Shown: positions 1 to 7,757 of the stretch, piece after piece
Numbering within the stretch: the first letter of the stretch is position 1
How the letters are laid out: the number at the start of each line of letters is the position of its first letter
Assembly: GCF_000817815.1 (NCBI RefSeq)
Contig: NZ_JPRD01000030.1
Coordinates: 1 to 35,825, forward strand
DNA: 35,825 nucleotides
Origin: Vibrio owensii CAIM 1854 = LMG 25443
GTDB taxonomy: Bacteria; Pseudomonadota; Gammaproteobacteria; Enterobacterales; Vibrionaceae
Direction: 5' to 3'
The notes under the pieces: generated by a model
What the model saw: the letters and a program-made list of their open reading frames with translations, nothing else
The model's database searches: none
Told to the model about the DNA's origin: nothing
Made by a program: the position numbers and the translations under genes

Positions 1-114
1 TTAACTGATCGGCATTAGAGACGAATCTCTGCCCTTTTACCTACGCTTAATGATTAAGCTTGATAGTAAACGCCTCTTCCCGACAAATTAGCGCTGTATT
101 CACTTCTGTATGCG
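1..114. other. Intergenic tail with two short inverted repeats
   Basis: No gene is supported here. Two self-complementary elements are visible. AGAGA-CGAA-TCTCT lies at 17-30; read on the minus strand it has a UUCG loop. GCTTAAT-G-ATTAAGC lies at 45-59, with perfect 7-bp arms. Both lie downstream of the leftward DUF1971 gene. Neither has a clear T-run, so they could be a weak transcript end or an operator for a gene beyond the left edge. Confidence 0.4.
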
Positions 115-453
115 TTATTTCTTCGCGTGGAACATCGCTTGCCCACTCTTGTCTTTATTCGACCAGAAATTGATGTTGAACTGAGCATCATCGCTCATCT
201 CAATACGGTGCCAGTACTGCGGTGGACTGGTAGCAAACTGGCCTGCATTAATCACCACCACTACTTCTGCTTCTGTTGCATTTTCATCAGCAAAGCCGTA
301 GTAAGTCACTTGCCCTTCCATGACGCAAAGCTGTCCAAACACTCCCTCAGCGGTATTGTGATGAGTCAGTAGCGCTGGTGGCACATTGTCTTTAGTGAAG
401 AAAGGCGTTGAACGTTGAACAGTCCAGTCTTTAGGAATTCGTAGATGCGACAT
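115..453 (-). CDS. DUF1971 / YeaR-like cupin-type protein, NO-linked
   Basis: This 112-aa soluble protein resembles the DUF1971 family, which includes E. coli YeaR and is often labelled tellurite-resistance or TehB-related. The family is about 90-120 aa with a predicted small beta-barrel (cupin-like) fold. The sequence has the family-like run T-P-F-F near residue 16, P-x-x-L-L near 26, an H-[HN]-T-x-x-G segment near 31-37 and P-P-x-x-W-H near residue 80. Its biochemical role is not established. In E. coli yeaR is induced by nitrate and nitric oxide through NarL and NsrR. Here it begins 42 bp after norW on the same strand with no terminator between, so it is probably the last gene of a norV-norW-yeaR operon. 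Family assignment is fairly good; function is inferred from context. Confidence 0.75.
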   Translation of the reverse strand: MSHLRIPKDWTVQRSTPFFTKDNVPPALLTHHNTAEGVFGQLCVMEGQVTYYGFADENATEAEVVVVINAGQFATSPPQYWHRIEMSDDAQFNINFWSNKDKSGQAMFHAKK

Positions 454-495
454 AATAATACCCTCTCTAATTACAATTCTTTTCGTTTAAATCGG

Positions 496-1644
496 TTAAG
501 CCTGCGCGGCTTGAGACAACTCTCGAAGTAATGGAAATGCTTGCGTAACTTGTTCTCCCGTCACGACGAAGCCCATGAGTCGGCTATTTTCATCTTCTGC
601 TTTCGCGGCAATGCCAGCTTGAGAAATCTGTACGCTCCAGTTCGTCACCGAACTACAATCGCCTGCCAATTGAATTGGGTAGCTCGGCGTTTTCACCTTT
701 ACCATCATAGGCGGTAGTTTCAACTCTGCATCTTGCCCCAGTAGCTGTTTGCCCAAAGCATTGGCACTTAGCACGATCGGTTGGAGGTACGGCATCATTC
801 GACCTTGGATCTCGGCGCAATCGCCCAATGCAAATACATTGGCAACTGATGTCTGTAATCGGGCATCTACCTCGATGCCTTTATTGACACTCAACCCACA
901 AGCCTTCGCTAACCAAGTGTTAGCACGTAAACCCGCCGCTGAAATCACTACATCGGCTTCGATCGCTTCACCATTGCTCAAGCTTGCCACCAGCGAATCA
1001 TCTGAACGATTGATCGCAACAACCCCAGTCTCAAACACAAGTTGAATACCTTGCTGCTTGAGTTGGTTTTCAAGCGGCAATGCGACGAATTCAGGAATCA
1101 AGTTAGCGAGCAAACGGGGATTTGGCTCAACCACCGTAACGGCTTTACCACTGGTTGCGAGATCCATGGTGATCTCAACACCGATCAAACCGCCCCCCAT
1201 TACTAGAATTCGTTTCGCACGGCTAATTTGCTCTTCCGCTAATTGATATTCTTGTAGCGAGTTTAGCGTTATCACCTTAGGTGCTGCATCGCCAGATATT
1301 GGCGGCACAAAGGTTTTCGCGCCTGTCGCAAACACCAGTTTGGAGTAAGGATAGGTTTGGCCGTTGGCGACCACTTGCTGAGCTTGCACATCGACATGCT
1401 CAATCATGGTATGGGCGAACAGTTCGATGTTGTGTTCCTGTGCGAACGCCTCACCACTTTTAACCACTAAGTCTTGGGCGGTTTGCTTGTTGCTGAATAC
1501 ATGACTCAAATCGGGCTTGTTGTATTCCGCGCCATCATCAGCAGTAAACACTTGCAGCGGAATATGTGCGTCCATTCGACGCACTGTTTTCACCAATTGG
1601 TAAGCCGCAAAGCCGCTACCAATAATCACAATAGGTGCTTGCAT
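496..1644 (-). CDS. norW: Nitric oxide reductase FlRd-NAD(+) reductase (NorW)
   Basis: NorW is the FAD-dependent, NADH-using reductase that passes electrons to the rubredoxin domain of NorV. The N-terminus carries the FAD-binding G-S-G-F-A-A-Y turn (residues about 8-14). A second Rossmann motif, M-G-G-G-L-I-G-V-E, lies mid-protein and binds NADH. A late F-A-L-G-D-C-A-E motif contacts FAD, as is typical of rubredoxin reductases. I chose the start at 1644: it gives 382 aa, close to the roughly 377 aa of E. coli NorW, begins right at the FAD motif and has an AAGGGGG ribosome site. The frame is open upstream for about 70 more codons, but those overlap norV and look unlike coding sequence. norV ends only 10 bp upstream, so the two are probably translationally coupled. 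Confidence 0.93.
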   Translation of the reverse strand: MQAPIVIIGSGFAAYQLVKTVRRMDAHIPLQVFTADDGAEYNKPDLSHVFSNKQTAQDLVVKSGEAFAQEHNIELFAHTMIEHVDVQAQQVVANGQTYPYSKLVFATGAKTFVPPISGDAAPKVITLNSLQEYQLAEEQISRAKRILVMGGGLIGVEITMDLATSGKAVTVVEPNPRLLANLIPEFVALPLENQLKQQGIQLVFETGVVAINRSDDSLVASLSNGEAIEADVVISAAGLRANTWLAKACGLSVNKGIEVDARLQTSVANVFALGDCAEIQGRMMPYLQPIVLSANALGKQLLGQDAELKLPPMMVKVKTPSYPIQLAGDCSSVTNWSVQISQAGIAAKAEDENSRLMGFVVTGEQVTQAFPLLRELSQAAQA

Positions 1645-1654
1645 ATTCGCCCCC

Positions 1655-3157
1655 TTACCCGTTGTATTCGACAAAGACGTCTTTACCCAAATGGCATTCT
1701 GGGCACAAGAAGTAATCTGGCACTTCAGACCATGCCGTGCCCGGTTCAACGCCTTGATTAGGCTCGCCTTTAGCTGGGTCGTATACCCAATTACAAACGG
1801 TGCAAACCATGCATTGACAATCTGCGGGATGCGCCTCGGTACTAGGGTTACTAGGAGCAGCATCTACTGCCGCTTGTGTTGTCACAGGCGCAGCGGGTTG
1901 TGATTGAACTTGTGGTGTAGACGCCGCAACCGCCGGAGTAAGAACAGGACTTGTCAGGTCATGCTTCGCCCACAATTTCGCGATGTTCTGACCATGTTCG
2001 CGACATTCACGCATCGCTTTACCATCTGGTCGCCATTTTGTTTTCAAGCTCACTGCGGTTTCAAAGCCTGCGTCGGTCAATCGAGCATGGATACGATCCA
2101 CCGCACCACCGTTCCAACCGTAGCTACCGAATGCAGCGGCCTTCTTCGCTTTAAAGCGCAAACCAGTAATTTCTTCTAGCATGCCTGCGATCTTCGGCAT
2201 CATGACGTTATTCATGGTAGACGAACCAACCAAGATGCCTTTTGAGCGGAATACGTTGGCGAGAATTTCATTCTTATCATGCTTAGAGACATTAAAGACT
2301 TTGACCGCCACGCTAGGGTCGACATCGTGAATGCCTTGCGCGATTGCATCGGCCATCATTCGGGTGTTGTTTGACATAGAATCGTAGAAAATCGTAATGC
2401 GATCTTCTTGATAATTGTCTGCCCACGCCAAGTATTGCTCGATGATTTGAACTGGATTATCGCGCCATACAATACCGTGTGACGTTGCGATCATGTCGAC
2501 AGGCAAATTAAAGCTCAGCACTTCTTTGATTTTAGCGGTTACCAAGCTGCTGAATGGCGTTAGGATGTTTGAGTAGTAACGCAAACACTGTTCCATCAAC
2601 TCATTTTGATCCACTTCATCATTGAACAGACGTTCATCGCAGTAGTGCTGACCAAATGCGTCGTTACTGAATAACACTGCATCGCCCGTTAGGTAAGTCA
2701 TCATACTGTCCGGCCAATGCAGCATCGGCGCTTCCACGAAGACCAATTGCTTACCGTTACCAATATCAATGCTATCGCCCGTTTTTACGGTTTTGAAGTT
2801 CCACTCAGGATGGTGATGATGACCCACAATCGAATCAATCGCCGCTTCTGTACAGTAAATTGGCGTGTTCGGAATCTTCTCCATCAATGCCGACAATGCG
2901 CCTGAGTGATCTTCTTCAGCATGGTTTACCACAATAAAGTCGATAGACTTAAGGTCGATTTCCATTTCTAAATTTTGGATGAATTGTTGACTGAATCGAT
3001 GATCGACCGTATCAATCAATACGGTTTTCTCTTCACGAATTAGATAACTGTTGTAGCTGGTACCTTTTGTCATTTTGTATTCTGTACCGTGGAAGTCTTG
3101 AACTTCCCAATCGCGTTGACCTACCCAGTGAATGTTGTTTTTTACGTGAATTGTCAT
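1655..3157 (-). CDS. norV: Anaerobic nitric oxide reductase flavorubredoxin (NorV)
   Basis: NorV reduces NO to N2O in the cytoplasm with electrons from NorW. The predicted protein is 500 aa in three parts. A metallo-beta-lactamase-like diiron domain (about 1-250) has the ligand run H79-x-E81-x-D83-H84. A flavodoxin domain (about 254-395) starts with an FMN-type S-M-S-N-N-T loop. After a Pro/Ala/Gln-rich linker comes a C-terminal rubredoxin domain (about 445-500) with C-x-x-C (M-V-C-T-V-C) and C-P-E-C iron ligands. The rubredoxin module and the norR neighbour separate it from plain oxygen-reducing flavodiiron proteins. I set the start at 3157, matching E. coli NorV's V-K-N-N-I-H-W-V opening; 22 upstream in-frame residues were dropped because they run into the sigma-54 promoter. 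Transcription is likely sigma-54 and NorR dependent. Confidence 0.95.
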   Translation of the reverse strand: MTIHVKNNIHWVGQRDWEVQDFHGTEYKMTKGTSYNSYLIREEKTVLIDTVDHRFSQQFIQNLEMEIDLKSIDFIVVNHAEEDHSGALSALMEKIPNTPIYCTEAAIDSIVGHHHHPEWNFKTVKTGDSIDIGNGKQLVFVEAPMLHWPDSMMTYLTGDAVLFSNDAFGQHYCDERLFNDEVDQNELMEQCLRYYSNILTPFSSLVTAKIKEVLSFNLPVDMIATSHGIVWRDNPVQIIEQYLAWADNYQEDRITIFYDSMSNNTRMMADAIAQGIHDVDPSVAVKVFNVSKHDKNEILANVFRSKGILVGSSTMNNVMMPKIAGMLEEITGLRFKAKKAAAFGSYGWNGGAVDRIHARLTDAGFETAVSLKTKWRPDGKAMRECREHGQNIAKLWAKHDLTSPVLTPAVAASTPQVQSQPAAPVTTQAAVDAAPSNPSTEAHPADCQCMVCTVCNWVYDPAKGEPNQGVEPGTAWSEVPDYFLCPECHLGKDVFVEYNG

Positions 3158-3206
3158 AATTACTACCTTGAATGACGGGATAAACAAAAATAATTTCTTC
3201 TTGTAT

Positions 3207-3222
3207 TGCACCGGGCGTGCCA
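3207..3222 (-). promoter_or_regulatory. Sigma-54 promoter of norVW
   Basis: The minus strand reads TGGCAC-GCCCG-GTGCA. The invariant GG (-24) and GC (-12) are separated by exactly 10 bases, as sigma-54 requires. It sits about 50 bp upstream of the norV start codon, which leaves a leader of roughly 40 nt, and just downstream of three NorR-type sites. This is the arrangement expected for a NorR-activated promoter. Confidence 0.85.
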
Positions 3223-3276
3223 ACTTTTAATTGCTATATATTTCAATATCTTAATTAAAACCCAACCTTAACAAGT

Positions 3277-3287
3277 GTCATTTGGAC
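3277..3287. promoter_or_regulatory. NorR enhancer site 1
   Basis: GTCATTTGGAC matches the GT-N7-AC core of NorR sites and is flanked to give TGTC...GACA dyad symmetry. It is the copy nearest norV. Confidence 0.82.
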
Positions 3288-3300
3288 ACAGTTGAAAATT

Positions 3301-3311
3301 GTCATTAAGAC
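3301..3311. promoter_or_regulatory. NorR enhancer site 2
   Basis: GTCATTAAGAC fits GT-N7-AC, with flanking T and A extending the TGTC...GACA dyad. It starts 24 bp from site 1 and 20 bp from site 3. Confidence 0.82.
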
Positions 3312-3320
3312 ACTACAATA

Positions 3321-3331
3321 GTCATATTGAC
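3321..3331. promoter_or_regulatory. NorR enhancer site 3
   Basis: GTCATATTGAC fits GT-N7-AC and ends 16 bp before the norR start codon. NorR bound here could also repress its own gene, as reported for E. coli. All three copies share the GTCAT left half, so this is a genuine repeat series. Confidence 0.8.
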
Positions 3332-3347
3332 ACAATCGGTATTGGCT

Positions 3348-4880
3348 ATGACTTCTTTAATCGCGCAATGGCTACACATCACGCAAGACCTTAACTCGGC
3401 GCTCACTCAACAGGCTCGCTTTGATACGTTATTAACCACGATTCGAGACGTATTGAAGTGTGACTCTTCTGCCCTTCTTTTGTATGAAGACCAGCACTTT
3501 AAACCTTTAGCGATCAATGGATTGGCGAAAGAAGTGCTTGGACGCCGTTTCTCCATTGAGCAGCACCCAAGGTTAGAAGCTATAGCCCGAGCAGGCGACA
3601 TCGTGCGCTTTCCCTCTGACAGCGACTTACCTGATCCATACGACGGCTTGATTCCAAACCACGATGACAAACTGCATGTCCATTCCTGCATTGGTTTACC
3701 TCTGCTGATCGACGATCAACTGATTGGTGCCATTACAATTGACGCCTTCGACCCCAACCAATTTGATGGGCTACGCAACCAAGAGTTACGTTTTGTCAGC
3801 GCGTTGGCAGCAGGTGGCCTACACACTGCACTCCTACTAGAACAACTAGAGACACAAGCGAGCCTGCCACGCGACTCTTACGCCGAGAAACGCACCTTAA
3901 GTAATGAAATCATTGGCAACTCTCAGGGGATGAAGAATCTTCAAGAGCAGATTGATGCAGTCGCCGATACGGAGTTGTCCGTGCTGGTTATGGGAGAAAC
4001 GGGCGTAGGTAAAGAGTTAGTTGCCAGCGCTATTCACCATCGCTCTAGCCGCTCTAGCAATACTTTGGTTTACCTCAACTGTGCGGCACTGCCGGAATCA
4101 GTCGCGGAAAGCGAGTTGTTCGGCCATATCAAAGGCGCATTCACAGGCGCGATCAGCAATCGTAAGGGTAAGTTCGAACAAGCCGACGGCGGCACACTGT
4201 TTTTGGATGAAGTCGGCGAACTGTCGTTAGAGCTGCAAGCCAAGTTACTTCGAGCTCTACAATACGGCGACATTCAACGTGTGGGTGATGACCGTCATAT
4301 TCGAGTCAACACACGCATTGTCGCCGCCACTAACCGCATATTGCATGAAGAAGTGACTGCTGGTCGCTTCCGAGCCGACTTGTATCATCGTTTAAGTGTC
4401 TTCCCGCTTCATGTTCCACCTCTTCGTGAACGTGAAGACGATGTGGTACTACTCGCAGGCTTTTTTGCCGAACGCTTAAGAAGCAAATTGGGATTGAACA
4501 GCATTCGTTTGTCCCCCACTTTAGTTCAAGCACTCAAAGACTATTCATGGCCAGGCAACGTGCGAGAGCTTGAGCATGTAATTAAACGTGCCGGTGTTTT
4601 GGCAAAAGCACGTACTCACGCCATAGACATTGAGTTGGTTGAGCAAGATTTTGATATTCGAACGCCGAATCAGAACATCAAGAATGTTGAAGAAACGGAG
4701 CAAAACTCTCGGCTTGAGCTACCAGAAGGCGGATTGAAACCAGCCACTGACGCCTTCCAAAAAGCGATGATTGTTCGAGCTCTGGAAGAGAATCAAGGCA
4801 ACTGGGCAGCAACCGCACGTCAGTTGGAACTGGACAACGGCAACTTACACCGATTAGCGAAGCGCTTAGGGATAAAATAG
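3348..4880 (+). CDS. norR: NO-responsive sigma-54 activator NorR
   Basis: This is a 510-aa enhancer-binding protein that senses NO and activates the divergent norVW promoter. The N-terminal GAF domain (about 20-165) binds a non-haem iron that senses NO in E. coli NorR; the segment G-R-R-F-S-I-E-x-H-P-R-L-E-A-I-A-R-A-G-D is strongly NorR-like. The AAA+ domain has Walker A G216-E-T-G-V-G-K-E and the sigma-54-contacting loop G263-A-F-T-G-A268. A Fis-type helix-turn-helix closes the protein (N-W-A-A-T-A-R-Q-L and L-H-R-L-A-K-R-L-G). Length is close to the 504 aa of E. coli NorR. I start at the ATG at 3348; an in-frame TTG lies seven codons earlier but falls inside NorR site 3. Confidence 0.95.
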   Translation: MTSLIAQWLHITQDLNSALTQQARFDTLLTTIRDVLKCDSSALLLYEDQHFKPLAINGLAKEVLGRRFSIEQHPRLEAIARAGDIVRFPSDSDLPDPYDGLIPNHDDKLHVHSCIGLPLLIDDQLIGAITIDAFDPNQFDGLRNQELRFVSALAAGGLHTALLLEQLETQASLPRDSYAEKRTLSNEIIGNSQGMKNLQEQIDAVADTELSVLVMGETGVGKELVASAIHHRSSRSSNTLVYLNCAALPESVAESELFGHIKGAFTGAISNRKGKFEQADGGTLFLDEVGELSLELQAKLLRALQYGDIQRVGDDRHIRVNTRIVAATNRILHEEVTAGRFRADLYHRLSVFPLHVPPLREREDDVVLLAGFFAERLRSKLGLNSIRLSPTLVQALKDYSWPGNVRELEHVIKRAGVLAKARTHAIDIELVEQDFDIRTPNQNIKNVEETEQNSRLELPEGGLKPATDAFQKAMIVRALEENQGNWAATARQLELDNGNLHRLAKRLGIK

Positions 4881-4899
4881 GGATTGAGTAAAAAGCGTG

Positions 4900-4958
4900 T
4901 GAGATGGTGGAATTCAGCAAGAAAATCGATGTTGCTTGTGTCAAAATGCGCCATCTCA
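4900..4958 (+). other. Nested stem-loop between norR and HAD gene
   Basis: TGAGATGGTG (4900-4909) pairs with CGCCATCTCA (4949-4958) over 10 bp with one G-U. Inside the loop, AGCAA (4916-4920) pairs with TTGCT (4932-4936). No T-run follows, so it is not a standard terminator. It ends 19 nt before the next start codon, so it could be a structured leader or an RNA-processing site. It is seen only by eye. Confidence 0.35.
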
Positions 4959-4977
4959 ATCGACAAGTCATAAAGTA

Positions 4978-5625
4978 ATGAATTATCAAGCAGCTATTTT
5001 CGACATGGATGGGTTACTCCTCGACACAGAACGCGTTTGTATGCGTATCTTCAAAGAGGCATGCGAAGCACAAAATCTTCCTTTCTTCGAAGAGGTTTAC
5101 TTAACCATCATTGGCCGCAATGCCGCTGGCGTTGAAGCGATTTTTCGTAAGACCTACGGTGATGACTTAGACCGTCTGCACAATGAATGGCGTACTCGTT
5201 ACGATGCGGTCGTGAAGCATCAAGCGATTCCGGTAAAAGAAGGTGTGGTTGAACTGCTTGAATGGTTGAAAGAACAAGGCTTACCTATTGCGGTTGCTAC
5301 TTCAACTGCAAAAGAAGTGGCACAGAAGAAGTTGGAACTGGCGGGCCTAAGCAAGTATTTCGACAACTTAACGACAGGCTGTGAAGTGTCCCACGGCAAA
5401 CCAGATCCAGAGATCTACCTGCTTGCAGCAAGTCGTCTAAACGTAGATCCAACCAAATGTATTGCGTTTGAAGATTCCAACAATGGCGTACGCTCTGCAG
5501 TAGCGGCGAATATGGTCACTTTCCAAATCCCAGATCTTGTTGAACCTTGCGAGGAAGTTCGTGCCTTTGGCCATGAGATTGTTCCTTCCTTGCATCACGC
5601 ATTAGCTGAGTTAAAACAGGCATAA
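4978..5625 (+). CDS. HAD-superfamily phosphatase / beta-phosphoglucomutase-like
   Basis: This 215-aa cytoplasmic enzyme belongs to HAD subfamily IA with a small helical cap. Motif I is F-D9-M-D11-G-L-L-L-D-T-E, where the first Asp is the predicted nucleophile. Motif II is the A-T-S-T segment near residue 111, motif III the Lys of H-G-K-P-D-P-E, and motif IV is F-E-D-S-N-N-G-V. The full D-G-L-L-L-D-T-E signature groups it with YniC/YcjU/beta-PGM-like sugar-phosphate phosphatases or mutases; the substrate cannot be read from sequence. The start at 4978 places motif I at the N-terminus as usual; a longer in-frame extension from a TTG at 4936 lies inside the hairpin and was rejected. A strong terminator follows. 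Confidence 0.88.
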   Translation: MNYQAAIFDMDGLLLDTERVCMRIFKEACEAQNLPFFEEVYLTIIGRNAAGVEAIFRKTYGDDLDRLHNEWRTRYDAVVKHQAIPVKEGVVELLEWLKEQGLPIAVATSTAKEVAQKKLELAGLSKYFDNLTTGCEVSHGKPDPEIYLLAASRLNVDPTKCIAFEDSNNGVRSAVAANMVTFQIPDLVEPCEEVRAFGHEIVPSLHHALAELKQA

Positions 5626-5653
5626 CCCGTTTCCTCTCATCTAACTGACTAAA

Positions 5654-5680
5654 AACGCTCCATCTTTTGGGGCGTTTTTT
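5654..5680 (+). terminator. Rho-independent terminator after HAD gene
   Basis: The stem AACGCTCC / GGGGCGTT (8 bp, one G-T) with a 7-nt loop is followed directly by a TTTTTT run. It begins about 30 bp after the stop codon. Confidence 0.88.
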
Positions 5681-5781
5681 GTGGATAATATTTACCCAAC
5701 TTTACACTGAGATGTGTAGTTCTATTCACAACATTGATGGATAATTGCTCGCATAACCACAAATAAAACGAGGATTAATTC

Positions 5782-6315
5782 ATGCTCAACAAGAAGCCAT
5801 TAACTTGGCAAACCATTACATTGCACTGGATAACGGGGCTTGCCTTTATCGGTGTATTCGCGCTTGGCCTCTACATGGTTGATTTACCACGTAGCCCAGA
5901 AAAGTTTGAGTGGTATGGCATCCACAAATCACTAGGCGCTATCATTTTAGTTGTCGCTCTTATCCGTCTAGTGTGGCGCTTAAAAGAAGGCGCTCTGCCA
6001 CCCGCTTCAGAAATGCCTGCATGGCAAGATAAAGCGGCCAAAGCAGTGCACGGTATCCTTCTGCTTGCTACTTTGGCAATGCCTATCTCTGGTATCGCAA
6101 TGAGCGCAGGTGGTGGCCGAGCGGTCGATATCTTCGGTTGGGTTATTATCGCTGAAGGTCCAGAAACCCCTTGGCTTCAAGAGATTGGCTCAACCATTCA
6201 TCACTCTGCAGTTGAAATCTTGATTGCCGTGTTTGTTCTCCACGTTGCTGGCGCCATCAAACACCAAGTGGTCGACAAAGATGGCACCATTTCTCGAATG
6301 CTTGGTCGCTCATAG
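5782..6315 (+). CDS. Cytochrome b561 family membrane protein
   Basis: This 177-aa integral inner-membrane protein is of the bacterial cytochrome b561 (CybB) type, with four predicted helices (about 12-32, 46-66, 88-108, 142-160). Candidate haem-axial histidines lie in the helices or at their ends, including H15, H48, H90, H141 and H154. The opening W-Q-T-I-T-L-H-W-I-T-G and the later L-H-V-A-G-A-I-K-H are typical of the family. Members are quinol-linked di-haem proteins; E. coli CybB is a superoxide:quinone oxidoreductase. A GAGG ribosome site precedes the ATG. It is monocistronic: a terminator lies upstream, and a shared bidirectional hairpin separates it from the convergent symporter gene. 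Confidence 0.88.
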   Translation: MLNKKPLTWQTITLHWITGLAFIGVFALGLYMVDLPRSPEKFEWYGIHKSLGAIILVVALIRLVWRLKEGALPPASEMPAWQDKAAKAVHGILLLATLAMPISGIAMSAGGGRAVDIFGWVIIAEGPETPWLQEIGSTIHHSAVEILIAVFVLHVAGAIKHQVVDKDGTISRMLGRS

Positions 6316-6330
6316 AGTCCATATAGATAC

Positions 6331-6361
6331 AAAAAACGCACTCTCGATTGGGAGTGCGTTT
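6331..6361. terminator. Bidirectional terminator between b561 and symporter
   Basis: AAACGCACTC / GAGTGCGTTT form a perfect 10-bp stem around an 8-nt loop (6344-6351). A run of six A on the left makes a T-run for the minus strand and TTT follows on the plus strand. It sits between two convergent stop codons. Confidence 0.85.
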
Positions 6362-6366
6362 CACTT

Positions 6367-7674
6367 TTAGCTCATCAACATCTCAGAAGAATCGAGCGAT
6401 TGAGGTTCTACCGCCTGCTTCTTCTGCCAGCGGTCGATCACAAGCGTCGCAATCAAATCCCCCTCCACATTAACAGCGGTGCGGAAGGTGTCTAGCGGTC
6501 TTTCTATCACCAATAAAATCGCAATCGCTTCCAGTGGAATACCCGCTGCTAGCAGCACTAACTGCATCCCCGACATGGAGCCCGAAGGCATACCCGGCGC
6601 ACCAACGGAAGAAACCATTGCCATGATGAAAATCATCACCAATCCAGTGGTACTCAAATCCACACCAAACAACTGTGCTAGGAAAATCGCGGCGACACCT
6701 TCAAATAGCGCGGTACCATCCATGTTCATTACAGACCCGAGTGGCAGCACCATACTACTGACTTCTGGCGCGACATCTAAATTATCTTCCGCACTTTGCT
6801 TTGCTAAAGGCAGCGCTGCCGCACTTGATGACGTTGCAAACGCCATGGCTAATGGTGCTGAAATCGCTTTAAACAGCGCAACAGGAGAAATCCCCGTCAT
6901 TACCTTGGCAATCGTTGGTAACACGACTAACCCGTGCACCATTGTGAGTACAAACACCAGTAACGCAAACAAGGCGAGTTGCTGAATCAGATTCCCGCTT
7001 GAAGTCAGCGTGATATCAAACACGATCGCAAAAATGGCAATCGGAGACAGCTTAACGATGCCTCGAATCATGGTGTTGACGCTTTTGTTCAGCCCCGAAA
7101 TCACCGCTAACAAGGGATGACCAGATGGAACAGAAAGCAAAATCGCAACGCCTGCCATAAAGGAGAAAACCACGATCGCCAGTAAGTTGCCATTCGCCAG
7201 TGCAGCAAACGGATTCACCATCGCCATCTTAACGAGATTAGTGAGTATGGCGGCACTACCAGCGCCTTGCTCGTCAATCAAATGGACATCACTACCCACA
7301 GAAATGCTTTGGCTAAGTGGCTCCCATGCAGGTAAGGCTAACGACGCACCAAGCCCTAAACTAATGGCAATTAAGGTGGTGAAACTGTAGAAGAGTAGTG
7401 TGCGCCCACCTAGCGCTTTAAGGCGAACGGTTGAACCAATATTGGTGATGCCTTCGACAAGAGAAAACAGCACCATCAGGCCCACCACCATTTTCAGTAA
7501 GCCGAGATAGACCGTTTTGCCCAACATTAAAATTTGGTAGTAATCACTCGATAGTAAATGCGATTTGTCTGCCAACCCATGGTCGACTAAAAGAAGGATG
7601 GCTTGAGCCCCACCCCACGCGAGTAGGGCAGAAATAAGAAGTTGAACGGGCAGAGAGAGTTGCAAATGACGCAT
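6367..7674 (-). CDS. Dicarboxylate/amino-acid:cation symporter (DAACS family)
   Basis: This 435-aa multi-pass transporter resembles GltP/DctA/GltT. Hallmarks are the serine-rich reentrant loop A-T-S-S-S-A-A-A-L-P-L, the N-M-D-G-T-A cation-binding motif in TM7 and the second reentrant loop G-A-P-G-M-P-S-G-S. Family members move glutamate, aspartate or C4-dicarboxylates with Na+ or H+; the exact substrate cannot be read here. I start at the ATG at 7674, with AGGTG as ribosome site; an in-frame GTG three codons earlier overlaps that site. The gene lies 83 bp downstream of the NDH-2-like gene on the same strand, separated by a terminator-like hairpin. Confidence 0.9.
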   Translation of the reverse strand: MRHLQLSLPVQLLISALLAWGGAQAILLLVDHGLADKSHLLSSDYYQILMLGKTVYLGLLKMVVGLMVLFSLVEGITNIGSTVRLKALGGRTLLFYSFTTLIAISLGLGASLALPAWEPLSQSISVGSDVHLIDEQGAGSAAILTNLVKMAMVNPFAALANGNLLAIVVFSFMAGVAILLSVPSGHPLLAVISGLNKSVNTMIRGIVKLSPIAIFAIVFDITLTSSGNLIQQLALFALLVFVLTMVHGLVVLPTIAKVMTGISPVALFKAISAPLAMAFATSSSAAALPLAKQSAEDNLDVAPEVSSMVLPLGSVMNMDGTALFEGVAAIFLAQLFGVDLSTTGLVMIFIMAMVSSVGAPGMPSGSMSGMQLVLLAAGIPLEAIAILLVIERPLDTFRTAVNVEGDLIATLVIDRWQKKQAVEPQSLDSSEMLMS

Positions 7675-7679
7675 AAAAA

Positions 7680-7715
7680 ACACCTAGCGCCACAAATCCT
7701 TATGATTTGGGCGCT
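7680..7715 (-). terminator. Hairpin with T-run before symporter start
   Basis: The minus strand reads AGCGCCCAAATC-loop-GATTTGTGGCGCT (12 paired positions, one bulge, 5-nt loop), then AGGTG and TTTTTT directly before the symporter ATG. It resembles a terminator for the upstream flavoprotein gene, but its T-run overlaps the translation start region of the symporter. It could therefore also act as an attenuator or a structure limiting readthrough expression. Confidence 0.55.
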
Positions 7716-7757
7716 CGATAAAAATGAAAAAATGGAAGTGAAGAGCCTCGGCTTGGA

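Noticed and set aside
1655..3157. Oxygen-reducing flavodiiron protein (ROO)
   Set aside because: The C-terminal rubredoxin domain, adjacent norW and divergent norR with its sites indicate NorV.
6479..6985. 168-aa rightward reading frame
   Set aside because: It is antisense to the symporter gene, which has full family motifs; the frame has no recognisable domain.
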